64,000 nt of DNA from an uncultured Sulfurovum sp. (lineage in GTDB: Bacteria; Campylobacterota; Campylobacteria; Campylobacterales; Sulfurovaceae), in contig CACVAS010000147.1 in NCBI GenBank assembly GCA_902727855.1, positions 1 through 64,000 of the forward strand, written 5' to 3'. Of this stretch, positions 47,769 to 57,296 are shown piece after piece. The position numbers were made by a program, and so were the translations under genes. The notes beneath the pieces are model-generated. The model was not told where the DNA came from, did no database searches, and was given only the letters and a program-made list of their open reading frames with translations. Every line of letters begins with the position of its first letter. Position 1 is the first letter of the stretch.

Positions 47769-48305
47769 TTATTTTCTAAAACGTTTAAATACCTTCTTGA
47801 AATCAATAGAAGCCTTACAGGTAGTCTCTTCAAAGTTATATGACTCTGTTAAAAAATCACCTTCTTTAGTATATTTTCCATTTTCAAGTCTATAGATTTT
47901 TGCTTTTAAATCATTAGGGTAGACAATAATATAGTATTTGACTTTCTCTTCTTCATAGAGTTTAAACTTTGTCTTTTCATCTCGCTTAGCTGTAGTCTTG
48001 CTAATCACCTCGACAATAATCTCTGGTGCTTTTGTCATATAAGCATCATTGGTCTCGTTACAAATGAGTACTACGTCAGGCTTTACAATAGTATCATCAT
48101 TGACTTTCCAGTCAGCTTCTCCAAAGACAAGGCACTCTCTACACTCTCCTATGGAACTTTTTAATTCAAAGAGTATATCTCCTGCTATTACTTGATGATT
48201 TATCATAGGTGCAGGAGCCATTGCCAAAGGCACACCAGAAATAAGCTCCCAATCACCTTTCCATTGACAGTAGTCATCATAGGTATAATATTCGACTACA
48301 CACAT
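47769..48305 (-). CDS. Uma2-family (PD-(D/E)XK) protein, copy 1
   Basis: A 178-residue Uma2 (DUF820) protein: YYTYDDYCQWKGDWELISGV, PSP-like loop MAPAPMINHQVIAGDILFEL, KPDVVLICNETNDAY, PEIIVEVISKTTAKRDEKTK (the D and E-x-[IV] nuclease core) and KVKYYIIVYPNDLKAKIYRL. The fold is that of restriction-like nucleases. I use the ATG at 48305; the track adds two residues. The gene at 48458 is a close paralogue, so this is a tandem duplication. Confidence 0.85.
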   Translation of the reverse strand: MCVVEYYTYDDYCQWKGDWELISGVPLAMAPAPMINHQVIAGDILFELKSSIGECRECLVFGEADWKVNDDTIVKPDVVLICNETNDAYMTKAPEIIVEVISKTTAKRDEKTKFKLYEEEKVKYYIIVYPNDLKAKIYRLENGKYTKEGDFLTESYNFEETTCKASIDFKKVFKRFRK

Positions 48306-48337
48306 TATCATTCTCCATTAACCTAAGTTTCATGAGG

Positions 48338-48384
48338 TTATTATAACATAATTCCATAGGGTGCAATTTCGATTGCACCACGTA
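48338..48384. repeat. REP-like hairpin upstream of Uma2 copy 1
   Basis: GGTGCAA and TTGCACC pair across a six-base loop (48360-48379), embedded in TAGGGTGCAATTTCGATTGC and followed by ACCACGTAA. The flanking ATTATAACATAATTCC is shared with the element at 49006. The hairpin arms differ between the two copies but each remains self-complementary. Confidence 0.65.
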
Positions 48385-48457
48385 AAGGAACCTAAATACA
48401 AACACACTCTCACCACATGGAAAACTCTTTTTTTTCGTATAGAGCACACCCTTTTTC

Positions 48458-48988
48458 TTATCTAAAACGTTTAAAGACTTGCTTGAAATCTATAGTTACT
48501 TTACACTCTAGGTGATCAAAGTACATCACTTCATTTGTAAAGTCACCCACTTTATCATATGTACCATCTTTAAGTTTAAACACTTTTGCTTTTAAGTCAT
48601 TGGGGTAGACTATGACGTAGTAAGGTACTTTCTCTTTTTCGTATAGCTCAAACTTTGTTACTTCATCACGTCTTGCAGTACTTTTAGATATCACTTCAAC
48701 CAGTACTTTAGGTGGCTTCGTGATGTATGAGTCATGTGTTTCATTACATATCATCACGACATCAGGCTTCACGATGGTTTCATCACTTATCTTCCAGTCT
48801 TGCTCTCCTATCACTATGCACTCTTCACACTCTAAACTATTTGAGAGTTCAACCAAAACAAAAGAGGCTAACATTTGATGATTAATCATAGGACTAGGAG
48901 CCATCATTAAAGGATAACCATCTATTAACTCCCAGTTACCCTCCCACTGAATATAGTCACTGTAACTGTAGTATTCTATAGCACCCAT
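48458..48988 (-). CDS. Uma2-family (PD-(D/E)XK) protein, copy 2
   Basis: A 176-residue paralogue of the previous gene, with the same segments: YYSYSDYIQWEGNWELIDGY, MAPSPMINHQMLASFVLVEL, KPDVVMICNETHDSYITKPP, VLVEVISKSTARRDEVTKFE and KVPYYVIVYPNDLKAKVFKL. Active-site acids are kept in both copies. Uma2 genes are often present in many paralogues in cyanobacteria and some proteobacteria. Their role is not established. Confidence 0.85.
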   Translation of the reverse strand: MGAIEYYSYSDYIQWEGNWELIDGYPLMMAPSPMINHQMLASFVLVELSNSLECEECIVIGEQDWKISDETIVKPDVVMICNETHDSYITKPPKVLVEVISKSTARRDEVTKFELYEKEKVPYYVIVYPNDLKAKVFKLKDGTYDKVGDFTNEVMYFDHLECKVTIDFKQVFKRFR

Positions 48989-49005
48989 ATATAGTCCTTT
49001 TTCAT

Positions 49006-49051
49006 TTATTATAACATAATTCCGTAGGGTGGGATTTCAACCCACCACGTA
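49006..49051. repeat. REP-like hairpin upstream of Uma2 copy 2
   Basis: GGTGGG and CCCACC pair across ATTTCAA (49028-49046), in the context TAGGGTGGGATTTCAACCC followed by ACCACGTAA. It shares the flank ATAACATAATTCC with the element at 48338. It lies 18 bases upstream of the Uma2 copy 2 start and beyond the stop of the large protein gene. Confidence 0.65.
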
Positions 49052-49097
49052 ATAAGATAAGAAAAAGGTAAAACTTTCGCCGTAAGGGCTCATCCAT

Positions 49098-52000
49098 TTA
49101 GCCTTTCAACGGTATCATAATCATCAAGTCATCTGCTATGATAGGCACAAACTTCTTAGGCTTCTTAGTATCACTTGGGTCTAATGGGTCTGAACCTGCT
49201 TCTATCTCATCTTTATTACTCACACCATCACCATCACTATCTGTATCTCCACCATCACTTGCATCTAGTGGGTCAAAGCCCCATTTTCTTTCATCTGCAT
49301 CGCTTATCCCATCGTTGTCATCATCCGTGTCTGCATTATTTCCTGTACCGTCATGGTCTGTGTCTACAGATTCATTTTTGTTTAGTGGTAAGTCATCGTT
49401 GTTGTCTAGGACACCATCTCCATCATCGTCATCATCAGCATTATTTCCTGTGCCGTCGTTGTCTGTGTCTAACCATTCACTTGCATCTCTTGGAAAAGCA
49501 TCGGCTGCATTGACTACACCATCACCATCTATATCTGGGTCATTATTATCTGACACGCCATCATCATCTAAATCTGGAGCAAACCAACCACCATCTCTTA
49601 TGATATCTGCTATGTTCACCGTGTAGCTATCTAGTACAGTTGTACCACTGGCTGTGTTACTAGCCAAGTTATATATATCATCCAGTATATCTGGTATGCC
49701 ATTATTATTTTCATCAAAAGCATAACGTATGTCACTTACCCATTGGTCTACAGTGTCTTGTAGTCCATCATTATCTGCATCGGTATAGCTCATGTTTATA
49801 GCACTACTGACTATGTTTTTTACACCATCATTATCTAGCACGGCATACAGTGTTTTGAGTGTGATAGGTAAATTATGGCTATCTATAGGACTACTTACTT
49901 CAACCCCATTAGCAAAGTATGTAACGCCCAAAGTATCTACAGCGTTATACAACGTATGGATAGAAGCATTGATAGCATCTGCTTGTACATTACTAAGTGT
50001 TGCAGTGAGTGTTTCTCCATACTCTATACTTTGTGGGCTTACATTGAGTGTAGCATGAGGTATCATAAAGATGCGTTGTATGACCTGCGTTAGTTCTGCT
50101 CTGCTAATGCTTTGTTGTGGGTTAGCATGTGTAACTGTCATAAACAGACCAAATGCTTTAGCCACTTTAGCATAGTGCAACATCACGTCATCAGAAAAGT
50201 CTACCTCATCTACAAAGCTTACGTTACTGTCTAGGTGATACACTTTGGCTTCTAGGTCTAAGGTCTTGACTATCAGCTGTGCTATGCTTTCTCTACTTGG
50301 GTAAATATATGCCAAGTTACCCATCTCACTTTTCAACGCTCCAGTATCTACGGCAAAGGTGTAGTACGGCATCGCCCATGTTGGGAATGTACTTCTGTAG
50401 TACTCAGCTGTTTTTAGCTCTATAAGCCCTGCTTTTTGCTCTGCTTTTATGACTATCTTCAAGGCTTCTGCCAAAGAGACATTGTCATCTGGTCTAAAGA
50501 TACGCTGAGTCTCATCATCTGAGTTTACTTGTCCTTCTACCACACCTTTAAGTGTACCAAAGGCTATGGCATCAAAATACTCACTACTACTAGCCACATC
50601 TACATAGTAGTTTTCTATACTATTTTGACTAAAGTCAATGACTCTAAACTCTTTTACCACTGTCTCTTTACCATCATTTAGTCCTATCTTAATGGTGTGT
50701 GCCACTTGTCCATCAGAAAAAGATGCACTCAGTCTATTGCCATTTAGGCTTACGCTTCCGCCTGCACTGTCCTCTACACTGAGTGTGACCACATCGCCAT
50801 CACTATCATACGTTTCTATCTCTAAGTACGCACTGCTGTCCCCCACTAGTCTTGTGAGCTGCCCGTCTGCTAGACGTGGGGCATGGTTGATCTTGGTCAA
50901 GCTCCAAAAAGTATCGCTTCCGCTTACTTTCACTATTTCACCATTGCTGTTTTTGAATTGTAGGGTTAGTTTGTTAATGGCATTGGTGGTGTTTGGGGTT
51001 AAATTGATTTTTAGGGTGTTGCCTTCTTTTATGAAGTCATCTACTGTTATGGTATTTTGGTAGGTATTTTCTAGAATGTTGATGCTTAAATCGGTTAGCT
51101 CTTTGTTGAATGTCCACTCTTTTGTGAAAGCGTTGCCAATAACTGTTCCGTCAAGATAGTTTTCATTGAGTAGGTTTATGGTTTGTATTGTTGTGGTTGG
51201 CGTAGTACCACCACCTAATTTGTAAAGTTCTTGAATTTCTGACTCACTTAAGGCTCTGTTGTAGATGCGGAGGTCATCGATATGACCATTGTAATAATAA
51301 TTTTTTGTTGCATAAGTACCTATAAAAAGTTTTAATAAATTATCTGAATTTAGACTACCTTGAAGTACATCTAAACTATATATGATCTTGCTATTTTTAA
51401 AAGCTTTTAGTTTTTTTTCATTACCATTGTATATAAAACCAAGTTGTTGCCAAGAATCATTAATTTGAACTTCATTATAATACTCAGAACTGTCTGATTC
51501 TAAAACCTGAACACCAACTGAATTTAAATGCTGCTTTATGGACCATACATCATTTACATTACTTCCACTGTATTCTCTCCCAACGATCATACCCCAGTCA
51601 TTAGATAAATCTGATGTTTTAGCCCATACAGAAACTGATAGAGTTTGTTCATTATCACCAACATTACTATCAATTTCAATGTGGTCATCAACCCCATCAA
51701 AACTCCCAGCCTGACCAATCACTCCATCCACATAACTCACACCACCATATTCAGTACCATGATTACCGTTACCAGAACTGTCATTGGCATCACCCTCAAA
51801 CTCGTAGTGGGCCACGAGACCCTCCTCTAAATCTATGGGATCTTGTTGTTTTAGTGCGTATAGTTCTTGGATTTCTGTTTCATTTAATGCTCGGTTGTAG
51901 ATTCGGAGGTCGTCTAGATTGCCATTGTAAAAAGAATAGTTATTATGATTTTCTTCCGTCCAAGCAATTCTTAGATTATTAGTATTTCTATTAAAAGATG

Positions 52001-54230
52001 AATACTCATCATCAAACATATGTTTTAAATTACCATCAATGTATATTTTTGTTTTATGTGTATTTCTATCAATAACTGCTGTATAAAGAAACCATTTATT
52101 AGTTTCAAAGATATTAGAGTCTGTATTGTAATACTTTTGTATAGAATTATCTCCTGCAGAAGTTAAATGTAAAATATTTGAATTCTCCAGCCATAAAGCA
52201 TATTCTCTATTAGAATACCGTGGGCTATCTATCCTTACACCTCCTTTATGTATTATTGGCGACCATGAATTTGGTAAAGTTTTAATATTTATCCAGACAC
52301 TTAATGTTAACATAGTATCAATATTTAAACTACTATCGTGAGCTATTTCAACATAATCATCAACCCCGTCAAAACTACCAGCTTGACCAATCACACCATC
52401 AACATAAGCAACTCCACCATGTTCAGTACCATCATTTCCATTTCCACTACTATCATTTGCATTGCCTTCAAACTCGTAGTGGGCTACTAGGCCATTGCTT
52501 AGGTTGACCGTTTCGTTTGAGTCTGTTGTACCATTGGTGTCTACACTCTCCCAAACCGTAGGAAGCCCACAAAAACCAGACCCATAATAATCATCTTCTA
52601 TATTTTTATCATAAGCCAAATTTACCATAGTTATCTGAGTACTTGGCATAGCAAAAGAAAAAGTCTGATTGAAACTCTCAAAATTCAATGGCAAAGACTT
52701 TCTTTGACCATCTATGTCTATATACCACAACGTATAAGTAGCAGCATCTCCTGCATCATGTATGCAGCCTCTCAAAAAACTAGCTGTAATCCCTCCTTGA
52801 AAAGATACCGTATCCCCCAGTGTAGCATTAAGCTTATAGCCGTCTATGGTTGCATTTTGTGGTAGGGTTATGTTTAGGATTGGAGGGGTTTGAGTGTTTT
52901 CTTCAGTGTTACTGGTATGATGAAGAAAACTTAGGTCACCAATATTATTAACTTCATCTAATAAGTCTGCAGATATCTTATGTGTATCTACTTTAATATC
53001 ATTAATTAATTTAGAAATAATAACTTGAGAGATGTTTTTATCATATTCATACATATCTAAGGCTAGTAGTTTTTCAAAATCATTAATTTGTTTAGCATCT
53101 ACAGAAAGACCAAATAATGAGGCAAATGAAGCTTTAGAGAGATAACCTTTTGTATCATCATCCTTTAAATCTTTCGCTAGTTTAATATTAGATTTTATAC
53201 TATCACTATACGCATTTATTAAAGGTATATTAATATCATTACTACCAAGTTCATTGTGAATTTTAATCATATCTAATTTTGACTCAAATATATAGCTACT
53301 TGAATAGTACGAATAATATTGTTGCATTTGTACTGGATTAAGGTATTCTCCTTCAGCTATATTAAAATACTTTCCATCATCAAAATATTCAGAATATAGT
53401 TTAATGCTATTCTCTAAAATAGACCGTGTTCCTTCTGCAACGATAACAACTCCCCCTGCTGTAGTAGTACCTGCAAATACAGCCACAGAAGCCAAAGCAG
53501 AAGAATAATCTTTTAAAGTAGCTTCATTATTGATAACTTTGTACCCAGTGATACCTATATCCAAAATCGCCAAAGCATTTCCAGCCCAAGCAATACTTTT
53601 ATTAATATTCTTCAAGTAAACTGCCGTACGAGCATTAATAATAGAAGATGGCTTAATTTTATTAAAAAAACTCGTTCTTGATTTAATTCCTTCAATTATT
53701 TTGTTAATGTGTCCTTTTTCCATCTCCGTCGCAGTTATTTTCATTTTTTCCAATGAGAGTAAAAGGTTTTGACCTCTTGATTTTAAAGAAGATAAAAGAT
53801 TAGTATATGTAGCTTGAAGTTTTGGTGTTAAAGTATTAGAAGCATACTGTTTATTTTTCAGCACTGCTCTTACATCTTCTTTTGCCTCTTGAACAAATTG
53901 TAATTGTCTTTGGTAGTCAAGCTTAAATTCAGCCATCGAAATCTTTTTTTGCTTGACAAAATCCTCTATCTCTACTAGCTCAAAATTAGGATTCCCAATA
54001 ATTGCTGCAAACTGCTTTTCAGCATCCTTTGCATGAAAAAGCCCTGACATTTCATAATCTAACTGAATAGCATTTGCAACTTCACCTATGAGTAAATATG
54101 TTTGAAACCATGGTGAATCTTTAACCTCTTCGTAATCTTGATTGTAATCATCAATAACATCATTTGCATTAGTGTAACTATTTAATCCAAAAATCAACAA
54201 ACCCGCAACAAAAAACTTCTTAAAAAACAT
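49098..54230 (-). CDS. Very large secreted LamG / SLH / calcium-repeat surface protein
   Basis: About 1710 residues from the ATG at 54230 (GGAG seven bases upstream); the track start is a TTG five codons earlier. Order: signal peptide (KKFFVAGLLIFGLNSYTNAN), helical region to about residue 440, a strand-rich part, and two tandem LamG/concanavalin-like domains. These open GLVAHYEFEGNANDSSGNGN (about 590-785) and GLVAHYEFEGDANDSSGNGN (about 805-1005), and end DLRIYNRAL. SLH-like repeats follow at about 1190-1400 (EALKIVIKAEQKAGLIELKT, SRESIAQLIVKTLDLEAKVY, SRAELTQVIQRIF). The C-terminus has acidic thrombospondin-type-3 repeats (DADNDGLQDT, DTDHDGTGNNADTDDDNDG). It is likely a calcium-stabilised adhesin or cell-surface protein. 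A G10 tract lies upstream. Confidence 0.82.
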   Translation of the reverse strand: MFFKKFFVAGLLIFGLNSYTNANDVIDDYNQDYEEVKDSPWFQTYLLIGEVANAIQLDYEMSGLFHAKDAEKQFAAIIGNPNFELVEIEDFVKQKKISMAEFKLDYQRQLQFVQEAKEDVRAVLKNKQYASNTLTPKLQATYTNLLSSLKSRGQNLLLSLEKMKITATEMEKGHINKIIEGIKSRTSFFNKIKPSSIINARTAVYLKNINKSIAWAGNALAILDIGITGYKVINNEATLKDYSSALASVAVFAGTTTAGGVVIVAEGTRSILENSIKLYSEYFDDGKYFNIAEGEYLNPVQMQQYYSYYSSSYIFESKLDMIKIHNELGSNDINIPLINAYSDSIKSNIKLAKDLKDDDTKGYLSKASFASLFGLSVDAKQINDFEKLLALDMYEYDKNISQVIISKLINDIKVDTHKISADLLDEVNNIGDLSFLHHTSNTEENTQTPPILNITLPQNATIDGYKLNATLGDTVSFQGGITASFLRGCIHDAGDAATYTLWYIDIDGQRKSLPLNFESFNQTFSFAMPSTQITMVNLAYDKNIEDDYYGSGFCGLPTVWESVDTNGTTDSNETVNLSNGLVAHYEFEGNANDSSGNGNDGTEHGGVAYVDGVIGQAGSFDGVDDYVEIAHDSSLNIDTMLTLSVWINIKTLPNSWSPIIHKGGVRIDSPRYSNREYALWLENSNILHLTSAGDNSIQKYYNTDSNIFETNKWFLYTAVIDRNTHKTKIYIDGNLKHMFDDEYSSFNRNTNNLRIAWTEENHNNYSFYNGNLDDLRIYNRALNETEIQELYALKQQDPIDLEEGLVAHYEFEGDANDSSGNGNHGTEYGGVSYVDGVIGQAGSFDGVDDHIEIDSNVGDNEQTLSVSVWAKTSDLSNDWGMIVGREYSGSNVNDVWSIKQHLNSVGVQVLESDSSEYYNEVQINDSWQQLGFIYNGNEKKLKAFKNSKIIYSLDVLQGSLNSDNLLKLFIGTYATKNYYYNGHIDDLRIYNRALSESEIQELYKLGGGTTPTTTIQTINLLNENYLDGTVIGNAFTKEWTFNKELTDLSINILENTYQNTITVDDFIKEGNTLKINLTPNTTNAINKLTLQFKNSNGEIVKVSGSDTFWSLTKINHAPRLADGQLTRLVGDSSAYLEIETYDSDGDVVTLSVEDSAGGSVSLNGNRLSASFSDGQVAHTIKIGLNDGKETVVKEFRVIDFSQNSIENYYVDVASSSEYFDAIAFGTLKGVVEGQVNSDDETQRIFRPDDNVSLAEALKIVIKAEQKAGLIELKTAEYYRSTFPTWAMPYYTFAVDTGALKSEMGNLAYIYPSRESIAQLIVKTLDLEAKVYHLDSNVSFVDEVDFSDDVMLHYAKVAKAFGLFMTVTHANPQQSISRAELTQVIQRIFMIPHATLNVSPQSIEYGETLTATLSNVQADAINASIHTLYNAVDTLGVTYFANGVEVSSPIDSHNLPITLKTLYAVLDNDGVKNIVSSAINMSYTDADNDGLQDTVDQWVSDIRYAFDENNNGIPDILDDIYNLASNTASGTTVLDSYTVNIADIIRDGGWFAPDLDDDGVSDNNDPDIDGDGVVNAADAFPRDASEWLDTDNDGTGNNADDDDDGDGVLDNNDDLPLNKNESVDTDHDGTGNNADTDDDNDGISDADERKWGFDPLDASDGGDTDSDGDGVSNKDEIEAGSDPLDPSDTKKPKKFVPIIADDLMIMIPLKG

Positions 54231-54245
54231 AAAAAAACTCCACAA

Positions 54246-54560
54246 AAAATATTACGCCAATTCTAACAATAAATTTTATCACATTTATGTCACATTTTAC
54301 GTCACATTTTGAAAAACGGGGGGGGGGAAAGAGTGTTGTAAATTTATGTATTTGGATATATTTGATACAGAACTACACACTACATACATAGAAAAATTAC
54401 CACTTCAGCCTAGAACACCTCATCAAAATATCTAAGATTTTGGGTGTTGGTGTGGAAGTGTTTTTTGAGGGGGTTGAGAGTAGTAAAAAATAAGATGGTT
54501 TTTATTCATTGAAAGTATTATGCTATAATCCAATCAAAGTATTAAACAGAAAGGTGATGA
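54246..54560. promoter_or_regulatory. Intergenic region between the large surface protein and the small membrane cassette
   Basis: A divergent intergenic region that must hold promoters for the large protein (minus) and the cassette (plus). The main feature is a run of ten G residues at 54318-54327, 88-97 bases upstream of the large gene's ATG. A near-repeat GTCACATTTTACGTCACATTTTG lies next to it on the gene side. TATGCTATAAT occurs at 54521-54531, a good -10 for the plus-strand cassette. No coding sequence is seen. Confidence 0.6.
54318..54327. repeat. G10 homopolymer tract
   Basis: Ten consecutive G bases in an otherwise AT-rich region, just upstream of the very large surface-protein gene. 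Poly-G tracts of this length are the standard slippage element for phase variation of surface structures in Campylobacter and Helicobacter. Here the tract is outside the coding frame, so any effect would be on transcription. Confidence 0.85.
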
Positions 54561-54788
54561 ATACCAAAAATTGATGAAGTCAAAGAGTTTATCGGGTTTT
54601 TAAAGGCTATATTTATCACACTGATTGTAATTGATACATCGTTAATTGCATGGGTTTTCAAAAACTTTGACATTGCACACACTGGTAGAGTATATACCGT
54701 TGTATTTTTAACTATTGTATTTGCTATTGCTATCGGTTTACTTTTTAACAAAATATTAAAAGAAATAAAACGATTAAAGGATTTATAA
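54561..54788 (+). CDS. Small two-helix membrane protein (DEVKE type), copy 2, non-canonical start
   Basis: A 75-codon open frame missed by the track. It reads PKIDEVKEFIGFLKAIFITL and continues through two hydrophobic helices to KEIKRLKDL, parallel to the protein at 32950-33180. The codon at the expected start is ATA, preceded directly by AAAGGTGATGA and an in-frame TGA. No ATG, GTG or TTG occurs anywhere in the frame. It is either started from ATA (or the ATT three codons on), or has lost its start by a point mutation. The stop overlaps the ATG of the next tiny ORF (TAATG). Confidence 0.55.
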   Translation: MPKIDEVKEFIGFLKAIFITLIVIDTSLIAWVFKNFDIAHTGRVYTVVFLTIVFAIAIGLLFNKILKEIKRLKDL

Positions 54789-54874
54789 TGATTGCACTTA
54801 TTATCTCGCTAGGAACAGGCTTACTGTTACTAAGCTACATGGCTTATAAGATTAATACATTTCAGTATGACTGA
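54788..54874 (+). CDS. Tiny single-pass membrane protein (28 aa), cassette partner
   Basis: Reads MIALIISLGTGLLLLSYMAY then KINTFQYD: one hydrophobic helix and a short tail. Its ATG overlaps the stop of the preceding gene, exactly as in the cassette at 32861-33180. Function unknown. Confidence 0.5.
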   Translation: MIALIISLGTGLLLLSYMAYKINTFQYD

Positions 54875-54975
54875 TTTATTATATAAGTGTTTGAACCTTT
54901 CAAACAATAAATAACACATAATAACTAGAAATGGGCATGAAACCTACCCATTAAAAACATCTAAACTATTGGATG

Positions 54976-57207
54976 TTATATATCTTGTTCAATCGTCTTA
55001 GCAAACGTACCGAAGTATATATCTTTCACCTTACTAAGTGGCATTTCTACATCATTTACCTTAACCAATGTGCCACCTACTCTACCTATGACTTGAGTAG
55101 GTAAACCTAAGGATTTTGCCATACCTTCTACTGCTGCTACATTTCCCTGACTTACTTCTAGTAGTGCACGAGACTGTGACTCATCAAAGATGTTTCTACT
55201 TTCTCCTACCTCAACAGTTGCAACTATACCTTTACTAGATACAGCTGCCATTTTAGATAAAGCAAGGGCTACACCACCTACATTGACATCTTTAGCAGCA
55301 TGCAGTAGCCCTTTTTTGTTGGCTTCTATGACTAACTCCCAGAGTGCAAGTTCTGCTTGGTAGTTAAACTCTGGTAGAGAACCAGCAGTCTCACCATGTA
55401 GTGCCTTAATGTACAGTGAACCACCGAACTCACCTTTTGTCTTTCCTACCATGAGTACTGCAGAGTCATCTTTTTGGAATGATGAGGGTAAAACTTTATT
55501 TTCATCTTCATTAAGACCTACCATAGCAATCGCCGGCGTTGGGAAAACAGATACACCATTGGTTTCATTGTATAACGATACATTTCCTGAGACTACAGGT
55601 GTCGTTAACGCTAAACATGCCTCTTTTATACCCTCACAAGATTGTGCAAACTGCCACATCACCTCTGGGTTTTCTGGGTTACCAAAGTTGAGACAATCTG
55701 TAATAGAAAGTGGTCTAGCACCTGACATAGCAACATTACGTCCTGACTCAACGACAGCCAATGCCGCACCTTTGTATGGGTCTATGTAACAATAACGTGG
55801 ATTACAGTCAGAACTCATAGCCAAGGCTTTTCCGTTCTCTTTAATACGAATAGAAGAGGCATCTAAACTTCCTGGTGCTTTAGTTGTATTGGTTTGTACC
55901 ATAGAGTCATATTGATTATAGACCCATGCTTTGTCAGAGACTTCTATGTTTGATAAAAGTGTTTCATACGCTTCTTGATCTGCTACAGCCTTATAGTCTG
56001 TCACAGATTTTCCATTGACTTCATCTAAGTAGCTAGGACGTGCCACAGGTCTGTCTAATACTGGTGCTTCTTCACTCACTGGTGCTATAGGCATATTGGC
56101 ACATGGTTCACCATGCCACATGAGTTCCATACGTGCTGTGTCTGTCACCTCACCAATGACAGCGACATCTAGTTCCCATCTTTCAAAGATATCTATAATC
56201 TCTTGTTCTCTACCTTTTTTAGCACAAATAAGCATACGTTCTTGTGACTCTGAAAGCATAAAGTCATACGGTGTCATACCCTCTTCACGTGCAGGCACTT
56301 TGTCTAGGTGCATAATAAGTCCTGCACCTGTTTTACCAGCCATTTCAAATGCAGAAGAGGTAAGACCTGCTGCACCCATATCTTGTATACCTACAATATG
56401 ATCTGTTTTAAAAAGTTCTAAACATGCTTCAAGCAGTAACTTCTCTGTAAATGGGTCACCTACTTGTACTGTAGGACGTAGTGATTTTGACTCTTCTGTA
56501 AAACTGTCTGAACTCATTACGGCTCCACCTAGACCGTCACGTCCTGTTTTAGATCCTACGTACATCACAGAGTTACCTACACCTGAAGCCACGCCTAAAA
56601 AGATTTCATCGGATTTTACCAATCCAAGTGAAAAGGCATTAACTAAAATGTTTCCATTGTAAGATTCATCGAAACTCACTTCACCACCAATGGTAGGTAC
56701 TCCCATACAATTACCATACGAACCAATACCATCTACCACACCACGTACCAAGTGTCTTTGGTACTTAGCGATATCTGAGTCGCCTTTGACCGTTCCAAAA
56801 CGTAAGGCATTCATGTTAGCAACTGGTCTTGCTCCCATAGTAAAGATATCTCTAAGTATCCCACCTACACCTGTGGCTGCACCTTGGAAAGGTTCTATAA
56901 ATGAAGGATGGTTATGTGATTCCATTTTGAACACTGCTGCCATACCATCACCAATGTCAATAACTCCAGCATTTTCTCCAGGACCTTGTATGACCCATGG
57001 TGCCTCTGTAGGAAAACCTCTAAGATATTTTGTACTAGATTTATACGAACAATGTTCAGACCACATTGCGGAAAAAATACCAATCTCAACGATATTTGGA
57101 TGACGTCCTTCTAATATACGTAAAATATCTTCATACTCTGGTGGTGTAAGTTTATGGTTTTTTAAAACTTCATCTAAATCTTCTATTGGCTTATTGGGTT
57201 GTGACAT
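54976..57207 (-). CDS. purL: Phosphoribosylformylglycinamidine synthase II
   Basis: A 743-residue purine-biosynthesis enzyme of the three-subunit (PurLQS) type. Motifs: [20 protein letters not shown] (about residues 44-63, catalytic His), [20 protein letters not shown] (about 91-110, metal site), [20 protein letters not shown] and [20 protein letters not shown]. The C-terminal ATP-binding half has [15 protein letters not shown] and [17 protein letters not shown]. Length is normal for the small PurL. The partner genes purS and purQ are not in the window. Confidence 0.95.
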   Translation of the reverse strand: MSQPNKPIEDLDEVLKNHKLTPPEYEDILRILEGRHPNIVEIGIFSAMWSEHCSYKSSTKYLRGFPTEAPWVIQGPGENAGVIDIGDGMAAVFKMESHNHPSFIEPFQGAATGVGGILRDIFTMGARPVANMNALRFGTVKGDSDIAKYQRHLVRGVVDGIGSYGNCMGVPTIGGEVSFDESYNGNILVNAFSLGLVKSDEIFLGVASGVGNSVMYVGSKTGRDGLGGAVMSSDSFTEESKSLRPTVQVGDPFTEKLLLEACLELFKTDHIVGIQDMGAAGLTSSAFEMAGKTGAGLIMHLDKVPAREEGMTPYDFMLSESQERMLICAKKGREQEIIDIFERWELDVAVIGEVTDTARMELMWHGEPCANMPIAPVSEEAPVLDRPVARPSYLDEVNGKSVTDYKAVADQEAYETLLSNIEVSDKAWVYNQYDSMVQTNTTKAPGSLDASSIRIKENGKALAMSSDCNPRYCYIDPYKGAALAVVESGRNVAMSGARPLSITDCLNFGNPENPEVMWQFAQSCEGIKEACLALTTPVVSGNVSLYNETNGVSVFPTPAIAMVGLNEDENKVLPSSFQKDDSAVLMVGKTKGEFGGSLYIKALHGETAGSLPEFNYQAELALWELVIEANKKGLLHAAKDVNVGGVALALSKMAAVSSKGIVATVEVGESRNIFDESQSRALLEVSQGNVAAVEGMAKSLGLPTQVIGRVGGTLVKVNDVEMPLSKVKDIYFGTFAKTIEQDI

Positions 57208-57296
57208 GAACTGAGTCCTTTTAGGGCTTAAAATAAGGAGTATATTTTACTAAAAAAGTACTAAATAGTTCATAAAACAAAAACGCAATCAAATAC

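Noticed and set aside
49138-51063. Plus-strand ORFs of 72-162 aa rich in Ser, Pro and His
   Set aside because: They are antisense shadows of the acidic calcium repeats and the strand-rich part of the large surface protein.
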